NCBI GenBank assembly: GCA_017433295.1
Contig: JAFRHL010000026.1
Coordinates: 1 to 64,000, forward strand
Direction: 5' to 3'
Source: Eubacterium sp.
GTDB taxonomy: Bacteria; Bacillota; Clostridia; Lachnospirales; Lachnospiraceae
DNA length: 64,000 nucleotides
In this document: positions 8,462-17,140 of the stretch, in pieces
Numbering within the stretch: the stretch's first letter is position 1
Layout: every line of letters begins with the position of its first letter
Position numbers and translations under genes: made by a program
Notes under the pieces: generated by a model
Told to the model about the DNA's origin: nothing
The model's database searches: none
What the model saw: only the letters and a program-made list of their open reading frames with translations

Positions 8462-9520
8462 TTACGGCATGCTTCTTTCAAACCAGACAGCATGGGCGAT
8501 GGCAGGAATACTCCTGCCTTCATTGGCAGATACCTGGGACAGAAGTGCTCCGGTTGGTACAAACAGTACTCTGGACCACTCGCCTGTCTGCAGCTTTGGA
8601 AGGATCATGGAGGATAGTACCAGAGCAGAACAGGCACATCCGGATCCTCCGGCATGGGTATCCTGCTTTTCTTCATCGAAGATCTGCATACCGCAGTCCA
8701 TATGGACCCTGCTGATATCCAGATGATTCTCTTCCAGAAGCGAAAACAGAAGCTTCTGCCCCACAGCCCCCAGATCTCCTGTGGCGATGCAGTCAAAGTC
8801 TCCCGGCTCCATGTGAAAGTCCTTTAAGGACTGGTAAATCGTATCTGCGGCTGCCGGGGCCATACTTGCCCCCATATTAAAAACATCAGAGACCCCGTAA
8901 TCTTTTATGACTCCTGTTGTAAAACCCTTAACCAGTATATTGTACTTTTTGTCTGTCCCGGATGATAATAAAGCGGAAGATAAGGCCTGCCCATTTCCCA
9001 GAATACAGGCGCCTGCCCCGGTCACTGTCCAGGTGGCGCTGTAGGGTCTCTGATTTCCATAAGCCAGGGGATAACGAAACTCCTTTTCCGCACTGGCAAA
9101 GTGGCTGGAACAGCCTGCCATGGCCATATCAGCAAATCCCCCGTGTACCGCCATGGCCGCAAGGGAGATAGCGACTCCCGCACTGGAACAGGCTCCATAT
9201 ACACCGTAAAAAGGAATATCCAGATCTTTCATCCCGAAGGATGAAGCTATCATCTGCCCAAGAAGATCTCCGCAGAATCCCATTCTGATATTATCCGGGG
9301 TTTTTCCCGCCTTCCGGATGGCGATCTCCCCGGCATTTTTCAAAAATTCGCTTTCTGCCTCCTCCCAGTTTTCTTTTCCGAACAGGGAATCCTCCACCAC
9401 AAGATCCATGTACTTCCCCAGGGGACCCTCCCCCTCCTTTTTTCCGGCAACGCAGGCATGTCCCATGATATATACAGGTTCTTTCAGCCTTACACTTTGC
9501 TTTCCTGCCAAATAATCCAT
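8462..9520 (-). CDS. spoVAD: Stage V sporulation protein AD
   Basis: This 352-residue soluble SpoVA subunit has a thiolase-like fold and binds dipicolinic acid at the spore inner membrane. Recognisable features are the N-terminal LAGKQSVRLKEPVYI segment and the thiolase-like VYGACSSAGVAISLA region. The start ATG 9520 has AAAGGTGG 9 bases upstream; an in-frame codon at 9544 lacks a site. It is the first gene of a spoVAD-spoVAE unit read from a sigma-G-like promoter at 9558-9587. spoVAC is not adjacent: it lies about 9 kb away at 18285-18746. Confidence 0.95.
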   Translation of the reverse strand: MDYLAGKQSVRLKEPVYIMGHACVAGKKEGEGPLGKYMDLVVEDSLFGKENWEEAESEFLKNAGEIAIRKAGKTPDNIRMGFCGDLLGQMIASSFGMKDLDIPFYGVYGACSSAGVAISLAAMAVHGGFADMAMAGCSSHFASAEKEFRYPLAYGNQRPYSATWTVTGAGACILGNGQALSSALLSSGTDKKYNILVKGFTTGVIKDYGVSDVFNMGASMAPAAADTIYQSLKDFHMEPGDFDCIATGDLGAVGQKLLFSLLEENHLDISRVHMDCGMQIFDEEKQDTHAGGSGCACSALVLSSMILPKLQTGEWSRVLFVPTGALLSQVSANEGRSIPAIAHAVWFERSMP

Positions 9521-9557
9521 AAAAAAATACCACCTTTCGATCATATTAATCCAAAGG

Positions 9558-9587
9558 TAGTATTATCATTTAATCCAAAATTATGCA
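9558..9587 (-). promoter_or_regulatory. Sigma-G-type forespore promoter of spoVAD-spoVAE
   Basis: On the minus strand TGCATA (9582-9587), 17 bp, then AATACTA (9558-9564). The sigma-G consensus is TGMATA-N17/18-CATACTA, so the match is 12 of 13 positions with ideal spacing. Confidence 0.75.
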
Positions 9588-9604
9588 GAAATAAAGTCTG
9601 CCAT

Positions 9605-10750
9605 CTACATGTTTATTAATTGTTTCAAATACTGATATATCTCATTTTCTCCGGGAGGACATCCGGGAGCATAATTATCAAAGCAGCAGGTACAATCCCC
9701 CACACCAAGCCTGCCTGTCTTACCCCTGAAGCCCTGGCCGATACAGATCTTATCAGGAAGCCCGGAAAGAAGGAACCCCTCCTCCTGAAGCCGGGAAAGC
9801 GCCGGGATAAGGCTGCCATAGCAGGCACTGCAGGAATCTACTTCTTCCACGGCATCTTCAACCAGTACAAGCTTTCGGGACAGGGGCAGCTCACAGGCCG
9901 GATCTGTCTCCGTTTTTCCTTCTGATTCCTTCCCGGATCTCTGCCGGGAGGATTCAATGATCCGGATCTCTGCTTTGTCAAGGTCTGCGCTTCCCACTCC
10001 CAGCTTCTCTGCCATGGGAATGTAGGGCACTTCATCCGGCTTATAATGGAGCATTCTGCAGACCAGGCTGTCCATCAGCACCGGGTCACGACCTGCAAAG
10101 ATCCCGTTTCTTACCACAGGGTTTCCCCCATCCTCAAAATCCAGGTCACCGCAGATGTGATCCACCACAATAAAATCCTGCTTCAGGGCTGCAGCCAGGT
10201 GAGCTATGGGCTTGTGAAGTCCCATTGAATGAAAGCGTCTTTTTTCGGAATTTGGAATAAGTCCCTTCAGGTTCTTTAATGCGCAGGTGATCCGGGTCTG
10301 GCAATGTCCTTTTAATACCGGCACATTGATAAGGAAATCAATTTCCGTAGCTGGTTTACACAGGGCCAGTTCCATTCCGTCACAATCCCGGGTAACAGCC
10401 TCTGCCTTCTGCAAATCCACCAGAGGAACATCATATTCCTCTGACAGCGCCCTGTATCCGCACACATCAAAAGCATCAGAGGTCAGCCCTCCTACCCAGG
10501 ATCCCTCCATGATGGTGATATCCCGATAATTATTATCCAGCAGATACTCAATGATTCCTGCCACGATCTCCGGGTGAGTCGTAGCGCCCCAGGAGGCTTC
10601 GGTGGCTGAAACAAGGTTGGGCTTGATGACGATGCGGGAAGAAACAGAAGGGATCAGGGAAGCCAGTCCGGTCTCCTTAAGCAAAAGGATCGTGTTCTCT
10701 TTATAATCCGTTCCGTAAATCTGAACGATCTGATTCCTGTTTATGCTCAT
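9605..10750 (-). CDS. DUF362-type protein with C-terminal cysteine cluster
   Basis: This 381-residue cytoplasmic protein is of uncertain function. The N-terminal two thirds resemble the DUF362 family (IVIKPNLVS near the start, then PVLKGH and the ALKNLKG motif). The C-terminal part holds CSAC and a later CTCC...C motif, which could ligate an iron-sulfur cluster; I infer a redox or maturation role. The start is ATG 10750 with GAAAGG upstream. It follows the HPt-domain gene by 13 bases and is the last gene before the spoVAD promoter, so it is probably the distal gene of the pilus-like operon. A direct link to pili is not shown by the sequence. Confidence 0.7.
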   Translation of the reverse strand: MSINRNQIVQIYGTDYKENTILLLKETGLASLIPSVSSRIVIKPNLVSATEASWGATTHPEIVAGIIEYLLDNNYRDITIMEGSWVGGLTSDAFDVCGYRALSEEYDVPLVDLQKAEAVTRDCDGMELALCKPATEIDFLINVPVLKGHCQTRITCALKNLKGLIPNSEKRRFHSMGLHKPIAHLAAALKQDFIVVDHICGDLDFEDGGNPVVRNGIFAGRDPVLMDSLVCRMLHYKPDEVPYIPMAEKLGVGSADLDKAEIRIIESSRQRSGKESEGKTETDPACELPLSRKLVLVEDAVEEVDSCSACYGSLIPALSRLQEEGFLLSGLPDKICIGQGFRGKTGRLGVGDCTCCFDNYAPGCPPGENEIYQYLKQLINM

Positions 10751-10763
10751 TCTTATACCTTTC

Positions 10764-11105
10764 TTACCTGCAGAGCTTCTTAAGGGCCTCTTTTTTTCTC
10801 TCGATCTCTTCTAAATAAACGCTGTAATCCATATCCTTCTTCTCCCTCAGAAGCTCTGTTATCTCAGAAAGGGGCACAAAGAGGGGGGTAATGGACAGAT
10901 TACCCAGAACACCCTTCAGGGCATGGGCTGCCTCAAAGGCTGTTGCCAGGTCATGGTTCTCTACAGCATCCTTTAACTTGTTAAAACCGGTATCCGATGC
11001 AGCCAGACGGATCATCCGAAAATAGAATTCTTCATTGTTAAGGCATCTGCTGAGGCCCTCGTCTGTATTTACACCGAATTCCTTTAACTCTTCTATCGTC
11101 ATCAT
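10764..11105 (-). CDS. HPt (histidine phosphotransfer) domain protein
   Basis: This small helical protein (about 113 residues) is essentially one HPt domain. The motif AAHALKG places the phosphorylatable histidine at residue 61 and a lysine three residues later, as in phosphorelay HPt proteins. AGGAGA sits upstream of two consecutive ATG codons (11105 and 11102); either may be used. No receiver domain or histidine kinase is encoded in the window, so its partners are elsewhere. It lies 83 bases after the PilT-like ATPase gene and 13 bases before the DUF362 gene, suggesting phosphorelay control of, or output to, the pilus-like system (inference). Confidence 0.85.
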   Translation of the reverse strand: MMTIEELKEFGVNTDEGLSRCLNNEEFYFRMIRLAASDTGFNKLKDAVENHDLATAFEAAHALKGVLGNLSITPLFVPLSEITELLREKKDMDYSVYLEEIERKKEALKKLCR

Positions 11106-11188
11106 CTTTCTCCTAAAAAATATCAGAGACAGTATAAGCGATTGATTGCAGGGCCGGCTTTCGGCGGCCGGAACCCGGATCATCTCTA

Positions 11189-12247
11189 TTATTTTCCCAG
11201 CCGCTTAGCCATGGTGTCATAATTCACACAGGAAACCAGGGCTGTGTCCGCTGTAATCCTGCCTTCACGATACAGTTTTAAAAGACTGCCATCCATGGTA
11301 CACATGCCGTCCGCGGCTCCGGCCTGCATGGCGGATTCCAGCTGATGCAGCTTATCTTCCCGGATCATATTCTGGATGGCCACTGTGGATTTCATGATCT
11401 CAAAAACAGGCAGCTGTCCGCCGTCTACAGAGGGTACCAGCTGCTGGCATACTACACCCTTGAGGATCTGGGCCAGCTGGATCTTCACCTGCTTCTGCTG
11501 ATTGGCCGGAAACACATCAAGAATACGATTGATGGTGTTGGCGGCACTGCTGGTATGAAGGGTGGAGAGAAGAAGTACTCCGGTCTCCGCTGCTGTCAGA
11601 GCCGCGGATATGGTATCATAATCTCTCATCTCGCCCAGAAGTATAACGTCCGGACTCTCCCGGAGAGCGGAACGCAGGGACTCCAGATAACCGGGAGTAT
11701 CGATGGATATCTCCCTCTGGGTTACGATCGCCTTGTCATGCCGGTGGATATATTCGATGGGGTCCTCCATGGTGATGATATGGCAGTCCCTGCTCTTATT
11801 GATCCTGTCGATCATACAGGCCAGGGTGGTGGACTTGCCCGTGCCGGCAGAACCGGTGATCAGCACAAGGCCTTTTTTATTCTCAGACAAAGAAAGAACG
11901 CTCTCCGGTATACCCAGCTTTGCCGGATCCGGAAGACCGAAATGAATGACACGGATGACCGCTGCCAGGGAACCTCTCTGTCTGAAGATGTTCACCCTGA
12001 AACGGCCCAGTCTTGACATGGCAAAGGAAAAGTCATCGTCAATTCCCTGATCCACATTGCTCCGGTCCCTCTTGCTGATCTCATAGATAGAGTCCACCAG
12101 GACCATAATATCATTGGGACGCAGGAAATCTTCCTCTATACGTTTCTGGTGTCCGTCACATTTAAAAGTGACCGGAAGTCCCGCAATGAGGAAAATATCC
12201 GCTGCGTCAGCCTCTATTGCTTTTTCCAAAATTTCCTGAATAGTCAT
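11189..12247 (-). CDS. PilT/GspE-family secretion ATPase, PilT-like
   Basis: This 352-residue cytoplasmic ATPase drives pilus retraction or assembly in type IV pilus systems. Visible are the Walker A loop (residues 132-140, Lys138), the Walker B region DVILLGEMRD, and the His box STLHTSSAANTINRI. Its length and the short N-terminal domain match PilT rather than PilB/GspE, which have an additional N1 domain. I chose ATG 12247 because GGGAGG lies 8 bases upstream. It is the only secretion ATPase in the cluster, so it may be retraction-only with an extension ATPase elsewhere, or it may serve as the sole motor. Confidence 0.9.
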   Translation of the reverse strand: MTIQEILEKAIEADAADIFLIAGLPVTFKCDGHQKRIEEDFLRPNDIMVLVDSIYEISKRDRSNVDQGIDDDFSFAMSRLGRFRVNIFRQRGSLAAVIRVIHFGLPDPAKLGIPESVLSLSENKKGLVLITGSAGTGKSTTLACMIDRINKSRDCHIITMEDPIEYIHRHDKAIVTQREISIDTPGYLESLRSALRESPDVILLGEMRDYDTISAALTAAETGVLLLSTLHTSSAANTINRILDVFPANQQKQVKIQLAQILKGVVCQQLVPSVDGGQLPVFEIMKSTVAIQNMIREDKLHQLESAMQAGAADGMCTMDGSLLKLYREGRITADTALVSCVNYDTMAKRLGK

Positions 12248-12273
12248 AACTTCTTCCTCCCGACCCGTTTCTG

Positions 12274-12666
12274 TCACCAGAGATTACCTATATCCATATC
12301 CTGATCCCAGGCTTTGTCCTGTTTCCAGGCTATTATCCGGTACCTTCCGTCTTTTAACACATACCCGATCTGCAATCTGGAACCTTCTTTCTCAAAAGTC
12401 TTCCAGTTAACACCCTGCTTATCTGTCCGGATATCCGATATGTCTGCTGTCCCGCCCCGGGCCAGAGTATCAGATAAGTCTCTCATGAAAGTCTGTCCCT
12501 GTATTTCCAGTTCATAGCGGTCAGAAACCATCCGGGCATATTTCTCTGACAACCTCATGTCAGCCCGGGCAGTGGTAAAGGTAAGGATCGCCAGGGTGGT
12601 CAGGCAGATACTGATGACTGTCAGCAACAATGTCAGCGGTCCTAATTTAATGGGTACCTGATTCAT
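12274..12666 (-). CDS. Small membrane-anchored protein of the pilus-like cluster
   Basis: This 130-residue protein has a hydrophobic helix at about residues 8-35 followed by a soluble, charged domain. The topology (short N-terminus, one long helix, then a globular part with a predicted N-terminal alpha segment) is that of pseudopilins, but the canonical G/FTLIE cleavage motif is absent. The start codon overlaps the stop of the upstream gene (ATGA), showing translational coupling. I do not recognise the family. Placement between other pilin-like genes and the PilT-like ATPase is the only functional hint. Confidence 0.7.
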   Translation of the reverse strand: MNQVPIKLGPLTLLLTVISICLTTLAILTFTTARADMRLSEKYARMVSDRYELEIQGQTFMRDLSDTLARGGTADISDIRTDKQGVNWKTFEKEGSRLQIGYVLKDGRYRIIAWKQDKAWDQDMDIGNLW

Positions 12667-13121
12667 CTGCTTTCCTCCTCCAGAAACACTGCTGTTTTTA
12701 ATTGGTAAACCGGTCTCTCCGACTTACCGGATAATACTGAAATATTGCTGGAAACCATAGTACCGCCGGGAGTTTTTTCCGGTTCCCAGGTTACATCAAC
12801 GTGGTAAAAACCGTCAACAGACGGCCTCATATTTTCATCGTAATCCACCCTGAAGCTCTTTACAGTGGAACTGCTGTTGATTTTCACATCCCCTCCATCA
12901 GAAAGAAGCTCCGCCACAGCTTCGGGACTGTCTGAAGCTGCCACAGCCTCCGCTGCGTTTCCTGCCAGACAGACAGCCCTGTTCAGGTTTTTTGCCGAAC
13001 TGCTGATGCCTTTGCTGCCCCCGAAGATTTTGGTCAACACCAGGATGATGGTCATAAAAACGAGGATCAGAAGGATCGTCTCAAGATAAAAAGCAGTAAT
13101 ATGGCTGTTCTTTTTCATCAT
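12663..13121 (-). CDS. Pseudopilin-like membrane-anchored protein
   Basis: This 152-residue protein begins with a short basic segment (MMKKNSHIT) and a strong helix (AFYLETILLILVF). If the leader were cleaved before Ala10, the fifth mature residue would be glutamate, as in type IV pilins, but the usual Gly/Ala-Phe-Thr-Leu context is lacking. The remainder is a beta-rich extracytoplasmic domain. Its start overlaps the stop of the preceding gene by 4 bases and its stop overlaps the next start, so three genes are translationally coupled. The family assignment is tentative. Confidence 0.7.
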   Translation of the reverse strand: MMKKNSHITAFYLETILLILVFMTIILVLTKIFGGSKGISSSAKNLNRAVCLAGNAAEAVAASDSPEAVAELLSDGGDVKINSSSTVKSFRVDYDENMRPSVDGFYHVDVTWEPEKTPGGTMVSSNISVLSGKSERPVYQLKTAVFLEEESR

Positions 13122-13621
13122 ACACCGCCTCCCTCTGATCTTAAATGGAGCCGGACAGACCCTGAGTCTGTAAACACCGAAAGCATATCTTCAGATGTTC
13201 TCTCAAGATCAAACCGCTTCGTTACACCGATCACATTGGCCTTCTCCGGATTCGGAGGAACTTTTCTGGATGCATAGTCTTCCACAAGCTTATCTTCAAA
13301 GCGGTAGATCCTTAAAGTATAACCGGTGTCACCGTCTGATATCATCAGCATCTGCCCGAATTCCGAATCTTCCACATTAATGGCATCCTTTGTGTCATAG
13401 GCCTTTACAACTGTGGAAATATAGGAAAGCAGCGCCCTGCTTTTCATGTTTTCATTCTGTCCCGCCACTGTATTTCTGTAATTCTGCGCTCCGAACATCA
13501 CCAGCAGGAAAAAACCTGCCAGGAACAGAGCAGCTATTCCAATCGTATAAAATCCCAGCGGGGACTGTTTTCTGCCTGCCACAGGCAAAACCTCCTCTCT
13601 GAACCATTGCATCTGTACCAT
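13118..13621 (-). CDS. Membrane-anchored protein, DUF4860-like
   Basis: This 167-residue protein has one hydrophobic helix around residues 23-47 (GFYTIGIAALFLAGFFLLV) and a soluble C-terminal domain containing the ISDGDTGYTLRIYRFEDKLVEDY region. It resembles the uncharacterised DUF4860 group from memory; a Pfam search would settle this. GFYTIG at the helix start looks like a pilin cleavage context, but position 5 is Gly instead of Glu. The ribosome-binding site before 13621 is poor and a second in-frame ATG follows three codons later. It is coupled to the next gene by a 4-base overlap. Confidence 0.65.
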   Translation of the reverse strand: MVQMQWFREEVLPVAGRKQSPLGFYTIGIAALFLAGFFLLVMFGAQNYRNTVAGQNENMKSRALLSYISTVVKAYDTKDAINVEDSEFGQMLMISDGDTGYTLRIYRFEDKLVEDYASRKVPPNPEKANVIGVTKRFDLERTSEDMLSVFTDSGSVRLHLRSEGGGV

Positions 13622-13626
13622 GCCGG

Positions 13627-13944
13627 TTAATGCTTATTGATCACCTTTATTGATGGAGGAATATTAGATGCAAATGCATCATATCTCACATAAAAATCCT
13701 TTTTATTGACCTGGAGACCATAATTATCCTCCAGGTATGAGAGATCAGGAGGATATACTCCCTCAACAACGTAACACTGCAAAGCGCTCCGGGCCACTGC
13801 ATTCTCTATGGCCACCGCACTCTCCTCACTCAGATCTCTTCCCGGATCCTTTCCGTAAAAAAAGGAGATCATAATGGCTGCAAGTATAAAGACCACAAAT
13901 AATATCAGCAGGATGCTTTTTTTTGATTGTGAATCAGAATACAT
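13627..13944 (-). CDS. Small membrane-anchored protein, pilin-like
   Basis: This 105-residue protein has a single N-terminal helix (residues 10-30) and a short soluble domain. The segment ALQCYVVEGVYPPDLSYLE resembles the region after the helix in GspG/pilin-like proteins, where a YP...L...Y pattern is common. There is no clear prepilin peptidase site. It follows the gspF-like gene by 24 bases, which is where major pseudopilin genes usually sit. Recognition is partial; I would call it a candidate major subunit only on position. Confidence 0.65.
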   Translation of the reverse strand: MYSDSQSKKSILLILFVVFILAAIMISFFYGKDPGRDLSEESAVAIENAVARSALQCYVVEGVYPPDLSYLEDNYGLQVNKKDFYVRYDAFASNIPPSIKVINKH

Positions 13945-13968
13945 GATATCCCCCTCCAGTCAATATTC

Positions 13969-15015
13969 TTAAATCACCGAGTTCATCATACCGATCAGGG
14001 GAAGCATGACACTGAGCAGCGAGAGCCCCACAGTAACCATCATTACGCCGGACAGCAGTGGATCAATGATGCCCACAAGCTGGTCCACCTGATGCAGGCA
14101 GTTTTCCTCCAGCAGCTCCGTCAGCCTGCGGAGGACATCCTCCATATTGCCGCTTCTCTCTCCGGCCAGCAGCATACGTCCGTAAACCGGTTCAAAGAGA
14201 TCTTCATTGTAAGCCGCCTGGGCAATACTGTGGCCTTCTTCCATATGTACCACACATTTATTCAGCTTTTCCTCAACAGGAGCATATTCCACCATGGGAA
14301 TACTGTTAAGTACTGCCTCGTCCTGCATATGACCGCTGGCCAGGAAAGTTGCCATTGCCGAAGTAAAGCGGAACATTCCATGGCTCTCCAGTATGGAGGA
14401 ACAGAGCCGGTTTTTTCGAAGCAGTGCTTCGACCCGGTCACGTTTGCCATGGTTCCACATATAAAGACCGATCATAAGGGCTGCCGCCATCACTGCCATG
14501 ATGATCAGGGCAAGCCAGCAGAAACCATAAGCCCAGCGTACATAACTGTAAGAGGAGGCCGATAAACTTCCTGTAAGATTATTATAAACATCTTTAAAAG
14601 CAGGCAGGACCATGACCAGCATGACCGCCAGCACCGCAATAATAAGGATCAGCATAACTGCGGGATAGGTCACCGCGTTACGCAGCTTCTCGGAAATAGT
14701 TTTCTGGTCCGCGTAATACTTTGAAAGCTGGAAGAGTACGTCCTCAAGTCTTCCGGAGCTTTCCCCCACCTCCACCATCCGGAGGGCGTAATCCGGAAAG
14801 ATCCCGCTTTCCTTCATGGCAGCGGCAAGGCCGTAACCCATATCCGTCTGGTCCTTCATAACCTTAAGTCCTTCTTCCAGTATTCCTCCGGACTGATGCT
14901 TCCCGCTCTGTAATAACTCAATCGCTTCATCCGTCTGGATACCGGACCGGGCCATCATTGCCATACTTTCACAAAAGGCACTGACTCCCAGATGGTCAAG
15001 TTTCTTTTTGCTCAT
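13969..15015 (-). CDS. Type II secretion F / PilC-family inner membrane platform protein
   Basis: This 348-residue membrane protein is the polytopic platform that couples the cytoplasmic ATPase to pilin assembly. Two homologous cytoplasmic helical domains are seen, each followed by hydrophobic segments (about residues 115-140, 160-190 and 315-345). The repeated motifs GY.LA.AM and MLLAGERSGNMEDVL are typical of GspF. The start ATG 15015 has AGGAGTGAG upstream at a longish spacing. It is the first pilus-like gene, 41 bases downstream of the transglutaminase gene, and the following small genes are tightly packed behind it. Confidence 0.9.
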   Translation of the reverse strand: MSKKKLDHLGVSAFCESMAMMARSGIQTDEAIELLQSGKHQSGGILEEGLKVMKDQTDMGYGLAAAMKESGIFPDYALRMVEVGESSGRLEDVLFQLSKYYADQKTISEKLRNAVTYPAVMLILIIAVLAVMLVMVLPAFKDVYNNLTGSLSASSYSYVRWAYGFCWLALIIMAVMAAALMIGLYMWNHGKRDRVEALLRKNRLCSSILESHGMFRFTSAMATFLASGHMQDEAVLNSIPMVEYAPVEEKLNKCVVHMEEGHSIAQAAYNEDLFEPVYGRMLLAGERSGNMEDVLRRLTELLEENCLHQVDQLVGIIDPLLSGVMMVTVGLSLLSVMLPLIGMMNSVI

Positions 15016-15056
15016 ACTGTTTTCTCACTCCTATCTGATGTCTGATCTGATAATAA

Positions 15057-16058
15057 CTAATAAGAATACACATCTGTGTAGTTGCTTCCGTCTCCGATAA
15101 AGTCACCATCTGCGCCATTGGCTGCGAAGGTCAGGTCCAGCCGGTTCCACTGATTCCCCTTTACTTCATATTTCACTGTAACCCAGCCGGTCTCTTTCGT
15201 ATAAAACATATTCCATGCATGATAAAGATCTTTGGGAGCCACATTCCCGAAGATCACCTTGACAGGGATCCCCTGACTCCGCAGCATGGCCGCCGCCAGA
15301 GCAGCATAATCGAAACAGATACCCTTCCCCGACGCAAAGGTCTCATCAGGATTCGGCAAATATCCTTTTTTAATGCTCTTAGCCTTCTCCTTATCATATT
15401 TCACATTATCACAGATATAATTATAAACAGCCTGTACCATTCCCATAGTATCTCCGGCATCCTGAGCCAGCTCCTGAGCCTTCTTTACGCAATTTGAATT
15501 CTGGTCGTATTTTACATAATTACTTGGGCGGATAAATGGCTGAAATTCATCATCCAGTTTCACATCCTGGCTTACAGAATACAGCTCGGCATATTTGGTA
15601 TCTACAACGTTCTCCATGATCCTGAAATCATAGACTCCGTCACCGGACTGCAGCGGAAAGACCGCCGGTGTCCCGTCTGACTCCATATCATAATTGTAAG
15701 TGGCATCGTCCTTCATGACCTGAAACTTCAGGCGGTGATCCGCTATACAGGAAACAGCCACATACCCCTGATTAACTGCTGAAACATCCAGTTTTACAAC
15801 ACCGTAATCATCCGCCTTATCCTCATGGAACACGGCATCGGCAAATTCCGGAGCTTTATAGGGACCGCCTCCTTTACCGGAGGTATCCCCGGGACTTCCC
15901 TTCTTCCCCTTTCCGGTAGTCTCCGCCGCCGAAACACGGTTTCCCTCCTGTTCCCAGAGGATTGACAACCCGTCTCCTTTACCTCCGTATCCGCCGGACC
16001 ATATGCAGACAGAAAGGACCAGGGCCATCAGAATCTTTATTACTTTTACCCCACGCAA
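15057..16058 (-). CDS. Secreted transglutaminase-like (cysteine protease fold) protein
   Basis: This 333-residue protein has an N-terminal signal-like segment (VIKILMALVLSVCIW), then a Gly/Lys/Thr-rich linker, a beta-rich region, and a C-terminal transglutaminase core. The core shows GKGICFDYAALAAAMLRSQG (catalytic Cys), then DLYHAWNMFYT (His) and RLDLTFAA (Asp), the full Cys-His-Asp triad in order. The start is a TTG at 16058 behind GAGGTGAT; no in-frame ATG has a better site. It is probably exported and may modify or cleave surface proteins. A promoter at 16107-16135 precedes it and the pilus-like genes follow, so it may head that operon. Confidence 0.85.
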   Translation of the reverse strand: MRGVKVIKILMALVLSVCIWSGGYGGKGDGLSILWEQEGNRVSAAETTGKGKKGSPGDTSGKGGGPYKAPEFADAVFHEDKADDYGVVKLDVSAVNQGYVAVSCIADHRLKFQVMKDDATYNYDMESDGTPAVFPLQSGDGVYDFRIMENVVDTKYAELYSVSQDVKLDDEFQPFIRPSNYVKYDQNSNCVKKAQELAQDAGDTMGMVQAVYNYICDNVKYDKEKAKSIKKGYLPNPDETFASGKGICFDYAALAAAMLRSQGIPVKVIFGNVAPKDLYHAWNMFYTKETGWVTVKYEVKGNQWNRLDLTFAANGADGDFIGDGSNYTDVYSY

Positions 16059-16106
16059 GGAAACATCACCTCTTGTTCTAGTTTAGTTAAAAATCATGTT
16101 ATGAAA

Positions 16107-16135
16107 AATATATCACAGGACTTTGAAAAACACAA
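16107..16135 (-). promoter_or_regulatory. Promoter for the transglutaminase/pilus-like operon
   Basis: On the minus strand TTGTGT (16130-16135), 17 bp, TATATT (16107-16112), about 50 bases upstream of the TTG start. Confidence 0.55.
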
Positions 16136-16169
16136 TAAACTACCTGCATTTCATAACTGAGATTCATCC

Positions 16170-16907
16170 TTAATAATCTACTTTCATAAGACAGAGACCC
16201 CCGGGCGGAGCAGTAGGTCCTGCCAGCTGCCGGTTCCTTCCTTCAAGTATTTCGGGGATCCTCTCAGGATCGATCTTGCCCTTCCCCACTTCCAGCAGGG
16301 TACCGGTAAGTATCCTTACCATATTCTGCAGGAAACCGGTCCCGTGATAATTAAAATAAATGAACCCCCCTCTTCTGACGATCTCTATCTTATCAACAAC
16401 GCGAACAGTTGATTTCTTCATGCGGGGATTGCCGCAGAAGCTTTTATAATCATGTTTTCCCTCAAGATATGCTGCCGCCCTCCGCATTTTCTCCAGATCA
16501 GGATGAAAATCCAGCACGGTAACATATTTTCTCTGGAACACCGGTTTTACCGGCCCGTCGAAGCATGTATAGCAATAAAGCTTGCCCACAGCTTTATATC
16601 TGGCATGGAATCTCTCCGAGGCTTCTTTAACCTCCTTAACCGCGATATCGTCCGGAAGATAACGGTTCATGTAATCCCTGATTTCCTCGGGAGATAAAGG
16701 GGTATCCATAACCGCATTGGCTGTCATGGCCCTGGCATGGACTCCGGCGTCGGTCCTTCCGGCTCCTGTCACATCAATAAACTCATTACACAGCCTGCTT
16801 AGAACTCCCTCGAGCTTACCCTGTATGGTATCCCTGTCAGGCTGGTGTTCCCAGCCGTAGTACCTGCTGCCATCATAACAGATGGTCATTTTATAGTTTT
16901 TTTTCAT
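16170..16907 (-). CDS. truA: tRNA pseudouridine(38-40) synthase
   Basis: This 245-residue enzyme converts uridines 38-40 of the anticodon stem to pseudouridine. The catalytic aspartate lies in the GAGRTDAGVHA motif (about residues 48-58). Other family marks are YDGSRYYGWEHQP near the N-terminus and NYHGTGFLQNMVRIL toward the C-terminus. The start ATG 16907 has GGGACAGG upstream. The length is normal. It precedes the transglutaminase gene on the same strand, with a separate promoter between them. Confidence 0.96.
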   Translation of the reverse strand: MKKNYKMTICYDGSRYYGWEHQPDRDTIQGKLEGVLSRLCNEFIDVTGAGRTDAGVHARAMTANAVMDTPLSPEEIRDYMNRYLPDDIAVKEVKEASERFHARYKAVGKLYCYTCFDGPVKPVFQRKYVTVLDFHPDLEKMRRAAAYLEGKHDYKSFCGNPRMKKSTVRVVDKIEIVRRGGFIYFNYHGTGFLQNMVRILTGTLLEVGKGKIDPERIPEILEGRNRQLAGPTAPPGGLCLMKVDY

Positions 16908-17016
16908 TATGCCTGTCCCTTTCCTGTAAATACTGACGGTATTCTTTCATTCAGTTTCTTCATCTTAAGTTCTATTTTGTCTATTCAAGTCATATATTTA
17001 TTATTATCAGAAAATA

Positions 17017-17045
17017 TTGTTTATTTTTTGCTTTCTGTATACAAT
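17017..17045 (+). promoter_or_regulatory. Possible distal promoter of the 17243 membrane-protein gene
   Basis: TTGTTT (17017-17022), 17 bp, TACAAT (17040-17045). The region 16908-17242 (335 bp) has no gene: it is very AT-rich and holds this candidate, a stronger one at 17141-17168, and a small hairpin. Confidence 0.4.
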
Positions 17046-17140
17046 TTAGATCACAAAAAAAACTGTTATTTTATTATAATACATGTTAAATATACCTGCT
17101 ATACAATTTTTAGTTGTACCAATATGGAATTCTTGTTGTT

